Shown one piece after another: positions 1 to 7,078 of a stretch of 64,000 nucleotides of DNA; within the stretch, counting starts at the first letter, position 1; each line of letters begins with the position of its first letter. The notes below the pieces were generated by a model. It saw only the letters and a list, made by a program, of their open reading frames with translations, made no database searches and was not told the DNA's origin. The stretch is from positions 310,001-374,000 of the forward strand of contig LJCX01000030.1 in NCBI GenBank assembly GCA_001298545.1. The letters are read 5' to 3'. A program made the translations under genes and the position numbers. This stretch comes from Actinobacteria bacterium OV320 (GTDB lineage Bacteria > Actinomycetota > Actinomycetes > Streptomycetales > Streptomycetaceae).

Positions 1-1
1 G

Positions 2-436
2 TGGACGCTCGACGACGGCGACCGCAAGGCCCGCCTGTGGCGCTACCCCTTCAGCACCGCCACCGGCCACGAGGGACTGCTGGCCACGAGCGCCACCGGC
101 CGGGTGCGAGCGTCGGAGGCGTACGAGACGAAGGTGACGGGCGTACGAGGCGTGCTGTCGTACGGGGAGGAGTGGTACGTGACCCGTGCCGCCGACCCGC
201 GGGACAGGCAAGGGACGCTGTGGCGGCAGGACGCCGGCAAGAGTGACGACGACAAGGACGACAACAAGTCGGACACGTCCGAGGCGGCCGTGTGCGGCAC
301 CGAGGAAACGCACAGCTGCTGGAGCCCGCAGACCGAATCCCTTTCCTACTGGGAGGCGACCGGCGAGGTCTGGACCCAGTCGGGACGAACGCTCTTCGCG
401 CTGCCGCTGGCCTCGATCGACAGAACAACCGGGTAG
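2..436 (+). CDS. 3' end of a secreted/propeller-like hypothetical protein (5' truncated by window)
   Basis: The frame is open from the first bases to a TAG at 434-436, giving the last 144 residues of a protein whose start lies outside the window. The visible part has repeated short strand-like segments with aromatic residues (WTLDDGDRKARLWRYPF near the start, SYWEATGEVWTQSGRTLFAL near the end). That fits a beta-propeller or beta-sandwich extracellular protein, but the family is not recognised. A very acidic and lysine-rich linker (KSDDDKDDNKSD) and two cysteines (ccgtgtgcggc and cagctgctgg codons) sit in the C-terminal third. The downstream acetyltransferase starts 17 bases after the stop, so the two may be co-transcribed. 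Function is unknown. Confidence 0.6.
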   Translation, partial: WTLDDGDRKARLWRYPFSTATGHEGLLATSATGRVRASEAYETKVTGVRGVLSYGEEWYVTRAADPRDRQGTLWRQDAGKSDDDKDDNKSDTSEAAVCGTEETHSCWSPQTESLSYWEATGEVWTQSGRTLFALPLASIDRTTG

Positions 437-453
437 ATGATTCCCTGACGGGC

Positions 454-1026
454 ATGACCAACATCCCCGTGACCACCTGGTCCCTGGAGCAGACCGACCC
501 GAACGACGTCCTCCCGGCCGCCGCGCCCGAGGGTGACGTCCGGATCGTCCGTTCCGAGGTCCCCTCCCCCGAGTTCAGCCGTTTCCTGTACGCGTCCGTC
601 GGCGGGGACATCCGCTGGATCGACCGGCTGCGCTGGACGTACGCGCAGTGGCAGGAGCATCTGGCGCGTCCGGGGGTCGAGACCTGGGTCGCCTACGACC
701 GGGGCACGCCGGCCGGGTACGTGGAGCTGGAGCCGCAGGACGACGGCGCCGTAGAGATCGTTTACTTCGGTCTGCTCCCCGCCTTCCGGGGACGGCGCAT
801 CGGCGGGCACCTGCTGGCGTACGGCGCCGCCCGGGCGTGGGACCTCGCGGACCGCTGGCCGGGACTGCCGGGGACCAAGCGGGTGTGGCTGCACACGTGC
901 AGCCTGGACGGCGAGCACGCCATGGACAACTATCAGCGACGCGGTTTCAAGCTGTTCGACACCAAGGTCGAGGAGCAGCCCGAGGTGTCCGCGCCGGGCC
1001 CCTGGCCAGGCGCTCTCCCCGCCTGA
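454..1026 (+). CDS. GNAT family N-acetyltransferase
   Basis: A 190-residue protein with the Gcn5-related acetyltransferase fold. The core strand and acetyl-CoA pyrophosphate loop are visible as EIVYFGLLPAFRGRRIGGHL (about residues 100-119), where the usual R-x-x-G-x-G/A appears as a variant. The C-terminal part (HTCSLDGEHAMDNYQRRGFK) matches GNAT motif B, where members carry an N-x-x-x-x-Y/F-x-x-x-G-F pattern. The ATG at 454 was chosen over the longer open frame from 292 because the longer version would run through the 3' end of the preceding gene. The acceptor substrate cannot be read from sequence. It precedes the sulfur operon but is separated by about 150 bases and is probably not part of it. 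Confidence 0.85.
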   Translation: MTNIPVTTWSLEQTDPNDVLPAAAPEGDVRIVRSEVPSPEFSRFLYASVGGDIRWIDRLRWTYAQWQEHLARPGVETWVAYDRGTPAGYVELEPQDDGAVEIVYFGLLPAFRGRRIGGHLLAYGAARAWDLADRWPGLPGTKRVWLHTCSLDGEHAMDNYQRRGFKLFDTKVEEQPEVSAPGPWPGALPA

Positions 1027-1120
1027 CTCTTCGCTCATACCGGCTGTGACCTGCGCCGACAAGAGGCCCCGCGGGTCATGTGATCGACGACACCCTTGTC
1101 TCACATTTCGGGACCGGGGT

Positions 1121-1154
1121 GTCCGCATCGCGGACGAAGCTGGACTGTGTCCAG
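1121..1154. promoter_or_regulatory. Two adjacent inverted repeats upstream of the sulfur operon leader peptide
   Basis: GTCCGC-ATC-GCGGAC occupies 1121-1135 and CTGGAC-TGT-GTCCAG occupies 1140-1154. Both are perfect 6-bp arms with 3-bp spacers, separated by four bases. They lie 23-56 bases before the leader-peptide start, where an operator or promoter-proximal site would be expected. The cognate regulator is unknown. Confidence 0.4.
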
Positions 1155-1176
1155 ATCGCCGTGACACGCTTTCGCC

Positions 1177-1260
1177 ATGTCCGGAACTGGAATTGCCTTG
1201 GTGAGTCGGCGGCACGTCGACCTCGGCCGCATGTCCAGCGCCATCTGTCCGGCGAGCTGA
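1177..1260 (+). CDS. Putative cis-regulatory leader peptide of the sulfur assimilation operon
   Basis: A 27-codon ORF beginning ATG at 1177 and ending TGA at 1258-1260. It encodes a short basic peptide containing SRRHVDLGRMSSAICPAS. This RRHVDL-R-SSA-C pattern with a cysteine a few codons before the stop is the signature of a family of small actinobacterial ORFs that I recall being annotated as putative leader peptides upstream of sulfur and cysteine genes. The single Cys codon (TGT) is the fourth codon before the stop, so ribosome stalling at low Cys-tRNA would happen close to termination. No Shine-Dalgarno is evident before the ATG. The gap to cysI (125 bases) holds a perfect 7-bp hairpin at 1313-1332. 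Attenuation of the operon by translation of this peptide is an inference; the ORF itself is directly visible. Confidence 0.75.
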   Translation: MSGTGIALVSRRHVDLGRMSSAICPAS

Positions 1261-1312
1261 CGAGCCGCAGTACCGCCGACATCTCCGTACAGCCTCCCGC
1301 TCGCGCAATGAC

Positions 1313-1332
1313 GCGCATGTACTCCCATGCGC
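1313..1332 (+). promoter_or_regulatory. Hairpin between leader peptide and cysI
   Basis: GCGCATG (1313-1319) pairs perfectly with CATGCGC (1326-1332) around a six-base loop, 53 bases after the leader stop and 53 bases before the cysI start. There is no U-run, so a Rho-independent terminator is unlikely. It may be part of an antisequester or ribosome-access switch linked to the leader peptide. Confidence 0.4.
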
Positions 1333-1385
1333 CCGTACGCGCAGGTCAGAGCCGCTTCCCGCCTGTCCCGAAGGACGTATCAACC

Positions 1386-3083
1386 ATGGCCGCCACCCCG
1401 CAGAACCCTGCCGCCGAGACTCCCCGCCGCAAGGTGAGCCGTCACCGCGGTGAGGGCCAGTGGGCCGCGGGACACTTCACCCCGCTCAACGGCAACGAGC
1501 AGTTCAAGAAGGACGACGACGGTCTCAATGTGCGGACACGCATTGAGACGATCTACTCCAAGCGGGGTTTCGACTCGATCGACCCCAACGATCTGCGCGG
1601 CCGGATGCGCTGGTGGGGTCTGTACACCCAGCGCAAGCCGGGGATCGACGGCGGCAAGACGGCGATCCTGGAGCCGGAGGAGCTGGACGACAAGTACTTC
1701 ATGCTGCGGGTCCGCATCGACGGCGGCCGGCTCACCACCGAGCAACTGAGGGTGATCGGCGAGATCTCGCAGGAGTTCGCCCGCGGCACCGCCGACCTCA
1801 CCGACCGGCAGAACGTCCAGTACCACTGGATCCGCATCGAGGACGTGCCCGAGATCTGGAACCGCCTCGAGGCGGTCGGCCTGTCCACCACCGAGGCCTG
1901 CGGTGACACGCCCCGGACGATCCTCGGCTCGCCGGTGGCCGGCATCGCCGAGGACGAGATCATCGACGGCAGCCCGGCCGTGGAGGAGATCAGCCGCCGG
2001 TTCATCGGCAGCAAGGAATTCTCCAACCTGCCGCGCAAGTTCAAGACGGCGATCTCCGGCTCCCCGCTCCTGGACGTCGCCCACGAGATCAACGACGTCG
2101 CGTTCGTCGGCGTCCAGCACCCCGAGCACGGCCCGGGCTTCGACCTGTGGGTCGGCGGTGGGCTCTCCACCAACCCGAAGATCGGCGTCCGGCTCGGCGC
2201 CTGGGTCCCGCTGGACGAGGTCCCGGACGTCTGGGCGGGCGTGATCGGCATCTTCCGCGACTACGGCTACCGGCGTCTGCGCACGCGGGCGCGCCTGAAG
2301 TTCCTGGTCGCCGACTGGGGCCCGGAGAAGTTCCGGCAGATCCTCGAGGACGAGTACCTCGAGCGCAAGCTCGCCGACGGCCCGGCGCCCGCCGCCCCCG
2401 TCGAGCGCTGGCGCGACCACGTCGGTGTGCACCGCCAGCAGGACGGCCGTTACTACGTCGGTTTCGCCCCGCGCGTCGGCCGCGTGGACGGCGCCACCCT
2501 GACGAAGATCGCGGAACTCGCCGAGGCACACGGCTCGGGCCGGGTGCGGACCACCGTCGAGCAGAAGATGATCGTCCTCGACGTCGAAGAGGGGCAGATC
2601 GAGTCGCTGGTCGAGGCGCTGGAAGCGCTGGACCTGACCGCCAAGCCGTCCACCTTCCGGCGCGGCACCATGGCCTGCACCGGCATCGAGTACTGCAAGC
2701 TCGCCATCGTCGAGACCAAGCAGCGCGGCTCCACACTCATCGACGAACTCGAGCGCCGCATCCCGGAGTTCGACGAGCCGATCACCATCAACATCAACGG
2801 CTGCCCGAACGCCTGCGCCCGCATCCAGGTCGCGGACATCGGCCTCAAGGGCCAGCTGGTCCTCAACGACCGGGGCGAGCAGGTCGAGGGGTTCCAGGTG
2901 CACCTGGGCGGCGCGCTCGGGCTGGAAGCCGGTTTCGGCCGCAAGGTCCGTGGTCTGAAGGTCACTTCGGAGGAACTGCCGGACTACGTGGAACGCGTGC
3001 TGAAGCGGTTCCAGGACGAGCGCGAGGACGGCGAGCGGTTCGCCGTCTGGGCCACGCGCGCCAGCGAGGAGGCCCTCTCATGA
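1386..3083 (+). CDS. cysI: Ferredoxin-dependent assimilatory sulfite reductase (siroheme, [4Fe-4S])
   Basis: A 565-residue nitrite/sulfite reductase-family enzyme, predicted to reduce sulfite to sulfide with six electrons from ferredoxin in the cytoplasm. The siroheme-iron-sulfur ligands are present as C431-x5-C437 (ACTGIEYCK) and C473-x3-C477 (NGCPNACAR). Sulfite rather than nitrite is assigned from context: every neighbour belongs to sulfate reduction. The ATG at 1386 has an AAGGAC Shine-Dalgarno about nine bases upstream. The frame is open to 1080, but that stretch contains the leader peptide in another frame and is not protein-like. The stop overlaps the next gene by four bases (ATGA at 3080-3083), so translation is coupled. 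Mycobacterial SirA/NirA is the nearest well-known relative by architecture. Confidence 0.95.
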   Translation: MAATPQNPAAETPRRKVSRHRGEGQWAAGHFTPLNGNEQFKKDDDGLNVRTRIETIYSKRGFDSIDPNDLRGRMRWWGLYTQRKPGIDGGKTAILEPEELDDKYFMLRVRIDGGRLTTEQLRVIGEISQEFARGTADLTDRQNVQYHWIRIEDVPEIWNRLEAVGLSTTEACGDTPRTILGSPVAGIAEDEIIDGSPAVEEISRRFIGSKEFSNLPRKFKTAISGSPLLDVAHEINDVAFVGVQHPEHGPGFDLWVGGGLSTNPKIGVRLGAWVPLDEVPDVWAGVIGIFRDYGYRRLRTRARLKFLVADWGPEKFRQILEDEYLERKLADGPAPAAPVERWRDHVGVHRQQDGRYYVGFAPRVGRVDGATLTKIAELAEAHGSGRVRTTVEQKMIVLDVEEGQIESLVEALEALDLTAKPSTFRRGTMACTGIEYCKLAIVETKQRGSTLIDELERRIPEFDEPITININGCPNACARIQVADIGLKGQLVLNDRGEQVEGFQVHLGGALGLEAGFGRKVRGLKVTSEELPDYVERVLKRFQDEREDGERFAVWATRASEEALS

Positions 3084-3259
3084 GCGAGCGGGCCGCACCC
3101 TTCTACTGCCCCTACTGCGGCGACGAGGACCTGCGTCCGAGCGAGCAGGGCCATGGCGCCTGGGAATGCGCGGCATGCAACCGCGCATTCCAGCTGAAGT
3201 TCCTCGGGCTGCTCGCCCGGGGCGTTCAGCGCACCGACCCGGGAGGGGACCGGATATGA
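3080..3259 (+). CDS. Small zinc-ribbon-like protein in the sulfur operon
   Basis: A 59-residue protein with two cysteine pairs, CPYC near residue 10 and CAAC near residue 34, spaced as in a small zinc ribbon or rubredoxin-like knuckle. Its start overlaps the cysI stop (ATGA) and its own stop overlaps the cysH start (ATGA at 3256-3259), so it is translated as a link in the chain. A small protein at this place is, as I recall, conserved in Streptomyces sulfur clusters. A role as metal-binding or iron-sulfur accessory factor for sulfite reductase or APS reductase is only inferred from position. No catalytic motif is visible. Confidence 0.8.
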   Translation: MSERAAPFYCPYCGDEDLRPSEQGHGAWECAACNRAFQLKFLGLLARGVQRTDPGGDRI

Positions 3260-3966
3260 CGACGCTTCAGGAAGGCCGTACGACCGACGAGTTGAAGGCG
3301 CTCGCCGAACAGGCGGGCCGCGACCTGGAGGAGGCCTCCGCGCTGGAGATCCTCCAGTGGGCGGTGGACACCTTCGGCAAGCAGTTCTGCGTGACGTCCT
3401 CGATGGAGGACGCCGTGGTCGCGCACCTGGCCTCCCGGGTCCGCAAGGGCGTGGACGTGGTGTTCCTCGACACCGGTTACCACTTCCCCGAGACCATCGG
3501 CACCCGGGACGCGGTCGAGGCGGTGATGGACGTCAACGTCATCACGCTCACCCCGCGGCAGACGGTCGCCGAGCAGGACGCCGAGTACGGGCCGAAGCTG
3601 CACGACCGCGACCCGGACCTGTGCTGCAAGTTGCGCAAGGTGCAGCCGTTGGAAGAGGGGCTCACGGGCTACCGGGCCTGGGCCACCGGCCTGCGGCGCG
3701 ACGAGTCCGCGACCCGGGCGGGAACTCCGGTCGTCGGCTGGGACGACAAGCGGCAGAAGGTCAAGATCTCGCCCATCGCCCGGTGGACCCAGGACGACGT
3801 CGATGCCTACATCACCGAGCACGGCGTACTGTCCAACCCCCTGCTGATGGACGGTTACGCCTCCGTCGGCTGCGCCCCCTGCACCCGCCGGGTCCTGGCG
3901 GGCGAGGATGCGCGCGCCGGCCGCTGGGCGGGACGCTCGAAGACCGAGTGCGGGCTGCACGGCTGA
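3256..3966 (+). CDS. cysH: Phosphoadenylyl/adenylyl-sulfate reductase (APS reductase type)
   Basis: A 236-residue enzyme that reduces activated sulfate to sulfite using thioredoxin. The PP-loop-like N-terminal nucleotide site reads VTSSMEDAVV and the substrate region FLDTGYHFPET. The presence of both a CC pair (DLCCKLRKVQPL) and a C-x-x-C pair (GCAPCTR) indicates the [4Fe-4S] form that acts on APS directly. The C-terminal ECGLHG carries the redox cysteine that forms the thiosulfonate intermediate. Because a cysC APS kinase gene follows, PAPS made here may serve sulfotransferases rather than this enzyme. ATG at 3256 overlaps the preceding stop. Confidence 0.95.
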   Translation: MTTLQEGRTTDELKALAEQAGRDLEEASALEILQWAVDTFGKQFCVTSSMEDAVVAHLASRVRKGVDVVFLDTGYHFPETIGTRDAVEAVMDVNVITLTPRQTVAEQDAEYGPKLHDRDPDLCCKLRKVQPLEEGLTGYRAWATGLRRDESATRAGTPVVGWDDKRQKVKISPIARWTQDDVDAYITEHGVLSNPLLMDGYASVGCAPCTRRVLAGEDARAGRWAGRSKTECGLHG

Positions 3967-4034
3967 CCGCGATGACCTCGAACTCGACGAACACCCCCAC
4001 GCCCACCCCCACTTCAACGAACCGGGAGAACCAC

Positions 4035-4571
4035 GTGACGACCGGAGCCACCGTCTGGCTCACGGGTCTGCCGAGCGCCGGCAAGACCACCATCGCGTAC
4101 GAACTGGCAGGCCGACTGCGCGAGGAGGGCCACCGCGTCGAGGTGCTCGACGGCGACGAGATCCGCGAGTTCATCTCGGCGGGTCTCGGTTTCAGCCGCG
4201 AGGACAGGCACATCAACGTGCAGCGCATCGGTTTCCTGGCCGAGCTGCTCGCCCGTAACGGCGTCACGGCCCTCGTCCCGGTGATCGCGCCCTACGCCGA
4301 CAGCCGGGACGCGGTGCGCAAGCGCCATCAGGAGAGCGGAACCGGTTACCTGGAGGTGCATGTGGCGACCCCGGTCGAGGTGTGCTCCGTCCGGGACGTG
4401 AAGGGTCTGTACGCGAAGCAGGCGGCGGGCGAGCTTTCCGGGCTCACCGGGGTCGACGACCCCTACGAGGCCCCGGAGTCGCCGGACCTGCGGATCGAGT
4501 CCCAGGACCAGACCGTGCAGGAGTCCGCGGCGTCGGTGTACGCCCTGCTCACCGAGAGGGGACTGGCATGA
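4035..4571 (+). CDS. cysC: Adenylyl-sulfate (APS) kinase
   Basis: A 178-residue kinase converting APS to PAPS with ATP. The P-loop is GLPSAGKTT near the N-terminus, and the APS-binding segment DGDEIREFISAGLGFSREDR follows, with the FLAELLARNGV helix typical of CysC. A GTG at 4035 was chosen because GGGAG lies seven bases upstream. An in-frame ATG at 3972 would add a low-complexity threonine/proline stretch (TNTPTPTPTSTN) not expected of the family. The gene ends in an ATGA overlap with cysD. It lies between the reductase and sulfurylase genes, consistent with a complete sulfate activation set. Confidence 0.92.
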   Translation: MTTGATVWLTGLPSAGKTTIAYELAGRLREEGHRVEVLDGDEIREFISAGLGFSREDRHINVQRIGFLAELLARNGVTALVPVIAPYADSRDAVRKRHQESGTGYLEVHVATPVEVCSVRDVKGLYAKQAAGELSGLTGVDDPYEAPESPDLRIESQDQTVQESAASVYALLTERGLA

Positions 4572-5506
4572 CGACGACCGTCGCCGAGGCCGAGGAGGGC
4601 ACGGCCAGCCCGTACGCCCTCAGCCACCTGGACTCGCTGGAGTCCGAGGCGGTGCACATCTTCCGCGAGGTGGCGGGCGAGTTCGAGAACCCGGTGATCC
4701 TTTTCTCCGGCGGCAAGGACTCCATCGTCATGCTGCACCTGGCACTGAAGGCGTTCGCTCCCGCCCCGGTGCCCTTCTCGCTCCTGCACGTCGACACCGG
4801 GCACAACTTCCCCGAGGTCCTCGAGTACCGCGACCGGGTCGTCGACGCGCACGGACTGCGCCTCCATGTGGCCTCCGTCCAGGACTACATCGACCGCGGC
4901 ACGCTCCGCGAACGCCCCGACGGCACGCGCAACCCGCTCCAGACGCTGCCGCTGACGGAGAAGATCCAGTCCGAGAAGTTCGACGCCGTCTTCGGCGGCG
5001 GACGCCGCGACGAGGAGAAGGCCCGCGCCAAGGAACGGGTTTTCTCCCTGCGCGACGAGTTCTCCCAGTGGGACCCCCGCCGCCAGCGCCCGGAGCTGTG
5101 GAACCTCTACAACGGCCGCCACGCACCCGGTGAGCACGTGCGGGTGTTCCCGCTGTCCAACTGGACCGAGCTCGACGTCTGGCAGTACATCGCCCGGGAG
5201 GGCATCGAACTGCCCGAGATCTACTTCGCGCACGACCGGGAGGTCTTCCGGCGCGGTGGGATGTGGCTGACCGCCGGTGAGTGGGGCGGGCCGAAGGACG
5301 ACGAGACCGTCGAGAAGCGCCTCGTGCGCTACCGGACCGTCGGCGACATGTCCTGCACCGGCGCCGTCGACTCCGACGCGGTGACGCTCGACGACGTCAT
5401 CGCCGAGATCGCCGCCTCCCGGCTCACCGAGCGCGGCGCCACCCGCGCCGACGACAAGATGTCCGAGGCCGCGATGGAAGACCGCAAGCGCGAGGGGTAC
5501 TTCTAA
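4568..5506 (+). CDS. cysD: Sulfate adenylyltransferase subunit 2
   Basis: A 312-residue ATP pyrophosphatase-family subunit that, with CysN, forms APS from sulfate and ATP. The PP-loop is SGGKDSIVMLHL around residue 50, followed by HVDTGHNFPEV and the FGGGRRDEEKARAKERVFS basic segment typical of CysD. It ends with RKREGYF, the conserved C-terminus of the family. The start overlaps cysC by four bases, and cysN begins two bases after the stop, indicating equimolar translation of the heterodimer. Confidence 0.96.
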   Translation: MTTTVAEAEEGTASPYALSHLDSLESEAVHIFREVAGEFENPVILFSGGKDSIVMLHLALKAFAPAPVPFSLLHVDTGHNFPEVLEYRDRVVDAHGLRLHVASVQDYIDRGTLRERPDGTRNPLQTLPLTEKIQSEKFDAVFGGGRRDEEKARAKERVFSLRDEFSQWDPRRQRPELWNLYNGRHAPGEHVRVFPLSNWTELDVWQYIAREGIELPEIYFAHDREVFRRGGMWLTAGEWGGPKDDETVEKRLVRYRTVGDMSCTGAVDSDAVTLDDVIAEIAASRLTERGATRADDKMSEAAMEDRKREGYF

Positions 5507-5508
5507 GC

Positions 5509-6843
5509 ATGAGCACGATCACCTCCGAGGAACTCTCGGCAACGACCCTGCTGCGGTTCGCCACGGCCGGTTCCGTCGACGACGGCAAGTCCACACTCGT
5601 GGGCCGGCTCCTGCACGACTCCAAGTCGATCCTCAGCGACCAGCTGGAGGCCGTGGAGCGCGCCTCGGCGAACCGCGGCCAGGACGCCCCCGACCTGGCG
5701 CTCCTCACCGACGGCCTGCGCGCCGAGCGCGAGCAGGGCATCACCATCGACGTGGCCTACCGCTACTTCGCCACGCCCCGGCGCCGCTTCATCCTCGCCG
5801 ACACGCCCGGTCATGTGCAGTACACCCGCAACATGGTGACGGGTGCCTCCACGGCCGAGCTGACGGTGATCCTGGTCGACGCCCGCAACGGGGTTGTGGA
5901 ACAGACCCGCAGGCACGCGGCGATCGCGGCCCTGCTCCGGGTTCCGCACGTCGTTCTCGCCGTCAACAAGATGGACCTGGTCGAGTACCGGGAAACCGTC
6001 TTCGCGAAGATTGCCGAGGAGTTCACGGCGTACGCGAGCGAGCTCGGTGTTCCCGAGGTCACCGCGATCCCGATCTCCGCGCTCGCCGGTGACAACGTGG
6101 TGGATCCGTCGGCGAACATGGACTGGTACGGCGGGCCGACCTTCCTGGAACACCTGGAAACGGTTCCCGTCAGCCACGACCTGGCGCACTGCCACGCACG
6201 GCTGCCGGTGCAGTACGTGATCCGTCCGCAGACCGCCGAGCACCCGGACTACCGGGGGTACGCGGGCCAGATCGCGGCCGGCACGTTCCACGTGGGCGAG
6301 GCGGTGACGGTCCTGCCGTCCGGCCGTACCTCGACGATCTCCGGCATCGACCTGCTGGGCGAGCCGGTGGACGCGGCGTGGACGACCCAGTCGGTGACCG
6401 TGCTGCTCACGGACGACATCGACATCTCGCGCGGCGACCTGATCGTGCCCACCAAGGACGCGCCGCCCACCACGCAGGACGTCGAGGCGACCGTGTGCCA
6501 CGTGGCCGACCAGCCGCTGACCGTCGGGCACCGGGTGCTGATCAAGCACGGCACCCGCACGGTCAAGGCGATCGTCAAGGACATCCCGTCCCGTCTCACG
6601 CTCGACGACCTGTCCCTGCACCCGCACCCGGGACAGCTCGTCGCCAACGACATCGGCCGCGTGAAGATCCGTACCTCGGAACCGCTTCCGGTGGATTCCT
6701 ACGCAGACTCCCGCCGCACCGGCTCGTTCATCCTGATCGACCCGGCGGACGGCACCACGCTCACCGCGGGCATGGTCGGCGAGTCCTTCGCGGCACCCGA
6801 GCCGGTCAAGGACGAGTCCGACGACGACGGTTGGGACTTCTGA
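5509..6843 (+). CDS. cysN: Sulfate adenylyltransferase subunit 1 (GTPase)
   Basis: A 444-residue elongation-factor-like GTPase that drives the ATP sulfurylase reaction. GTPase motifs are visible: G1 AGSVDDGKST, G3 DTPGHVQY and G4 NKMD, then a beta-barrel domain after about residue 230. Unlike some proteobacterial and mycobacterial proteins it has no fused CysC domain, which agrees with the separate cysC two genes upstream. ATG at 5509 follows cysD by two bases. Confidence 0.96.
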   Translation: MSTITSEELSATTLLRFATAGSVDDGKSTLVGRLLHDSKSILSDQLEAVERASANRGQDAPDLALLTDGLRAEREQGITIDVAYRYFATPRRRFILADTPGHVQYTRNMVTGASTAELTVILVDARNGVVEQTRRHAAIAALLRVPHVVLAVNKMDLVEYRETVFAKIAEEFTAYASELGVPEVTAIPISALAGDNVVDPSANMDWYGGPTFLEHLETVPVSHDLAHCHARLPVQYVIRPQTAEHPDYRGYAGQIAAGTFHVGEAVTVLPSGRTSTISGIDLLGEPVDAAWTTQSVTVLLTDDIDISRGDLIVPTKDAPPTTQDVEATVCHVADQPLTVGHRVLIKHGTRTVKAIVKDIPSRLTLDDLSLHPHPGQLVANDIGRVKIRTSEPLPVDSYADSRRTGSFILIDPADGTTLTAGMVGESFAAPEPVKDESDDDGWDF

Positions 6844-6845
6844 AA

Positions 6846-6950
6846 ATGACCACAACCGACTTCTACTCCACGTTCGCGAAGGAGGGCGGCCGCGTCGGCA
6901 GCGGCGCCCTCGGCAGCGGGCAGGGCGGAGTGGCGCGATGTGCGCTCTGA
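6846..6950 (+). CDS. Small ORF immediately after cysN (34 codons)
   Basis: ATG at 6846 is two bases after the cysN stop. The ORF is glycine-rich in the middle and ends ARCAL-stop, so a Cys codon (TGT) lies three codons before termination, as in the leader at 1177-1260. It may be a real small protein, a second Cys-linked leader ahead of the transporter genes, or chance. Coding bias is weak over so few codons. Confidence 0.35.
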   Translation: MTTTDFYSTFAKEGGRVGSGALGSGQGGVARCAL

Positions 6951-7039
6951 CGTACGCGCACTGCCTGCGCGCCCCGTCCCCCCACCCGCCGTCCCGGAAG
7001 CGACGAAAACCCTTTGCCGATTTCCCGGCCACGACCTGA
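6938..7039 (+). CDS. Second small ORF, cysteine codons near its start (33 codons)
   Basis: This ORF overlaps the end of the previous one by 13 bases and begins MCALTYAHCLRAP, with two Cys codons in the first nine. A GGAG lies about eight bases before its ATG. It ends 39 bases before the transporter binding-protein start. It is not recognisable as a protein family, and regulatory function is speculative. Confidence 0.25.
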   Translation: MCALTYAHCLRAPSPHPPSRKRRKPFADFPATT

Positions 7040-7078
7040 AAACCCGTGACCGCCGGGCCAACGAGAGGAACCCCTCCC

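Noticed and set aside
1080..1385. N-terminal extension of the sulfite reductase frame
   Set aside because: It would overlap the leader peptide and is not protein-like; the ATG at 1386 has a ribosome-binding site.
1380..2903. 507-residue open frame on the minus strand opposite cysI
   Set aside because: Antisense shadow of a GC-rich gene; composition is Asp/Val/Leu-rich with no recognisable domain.
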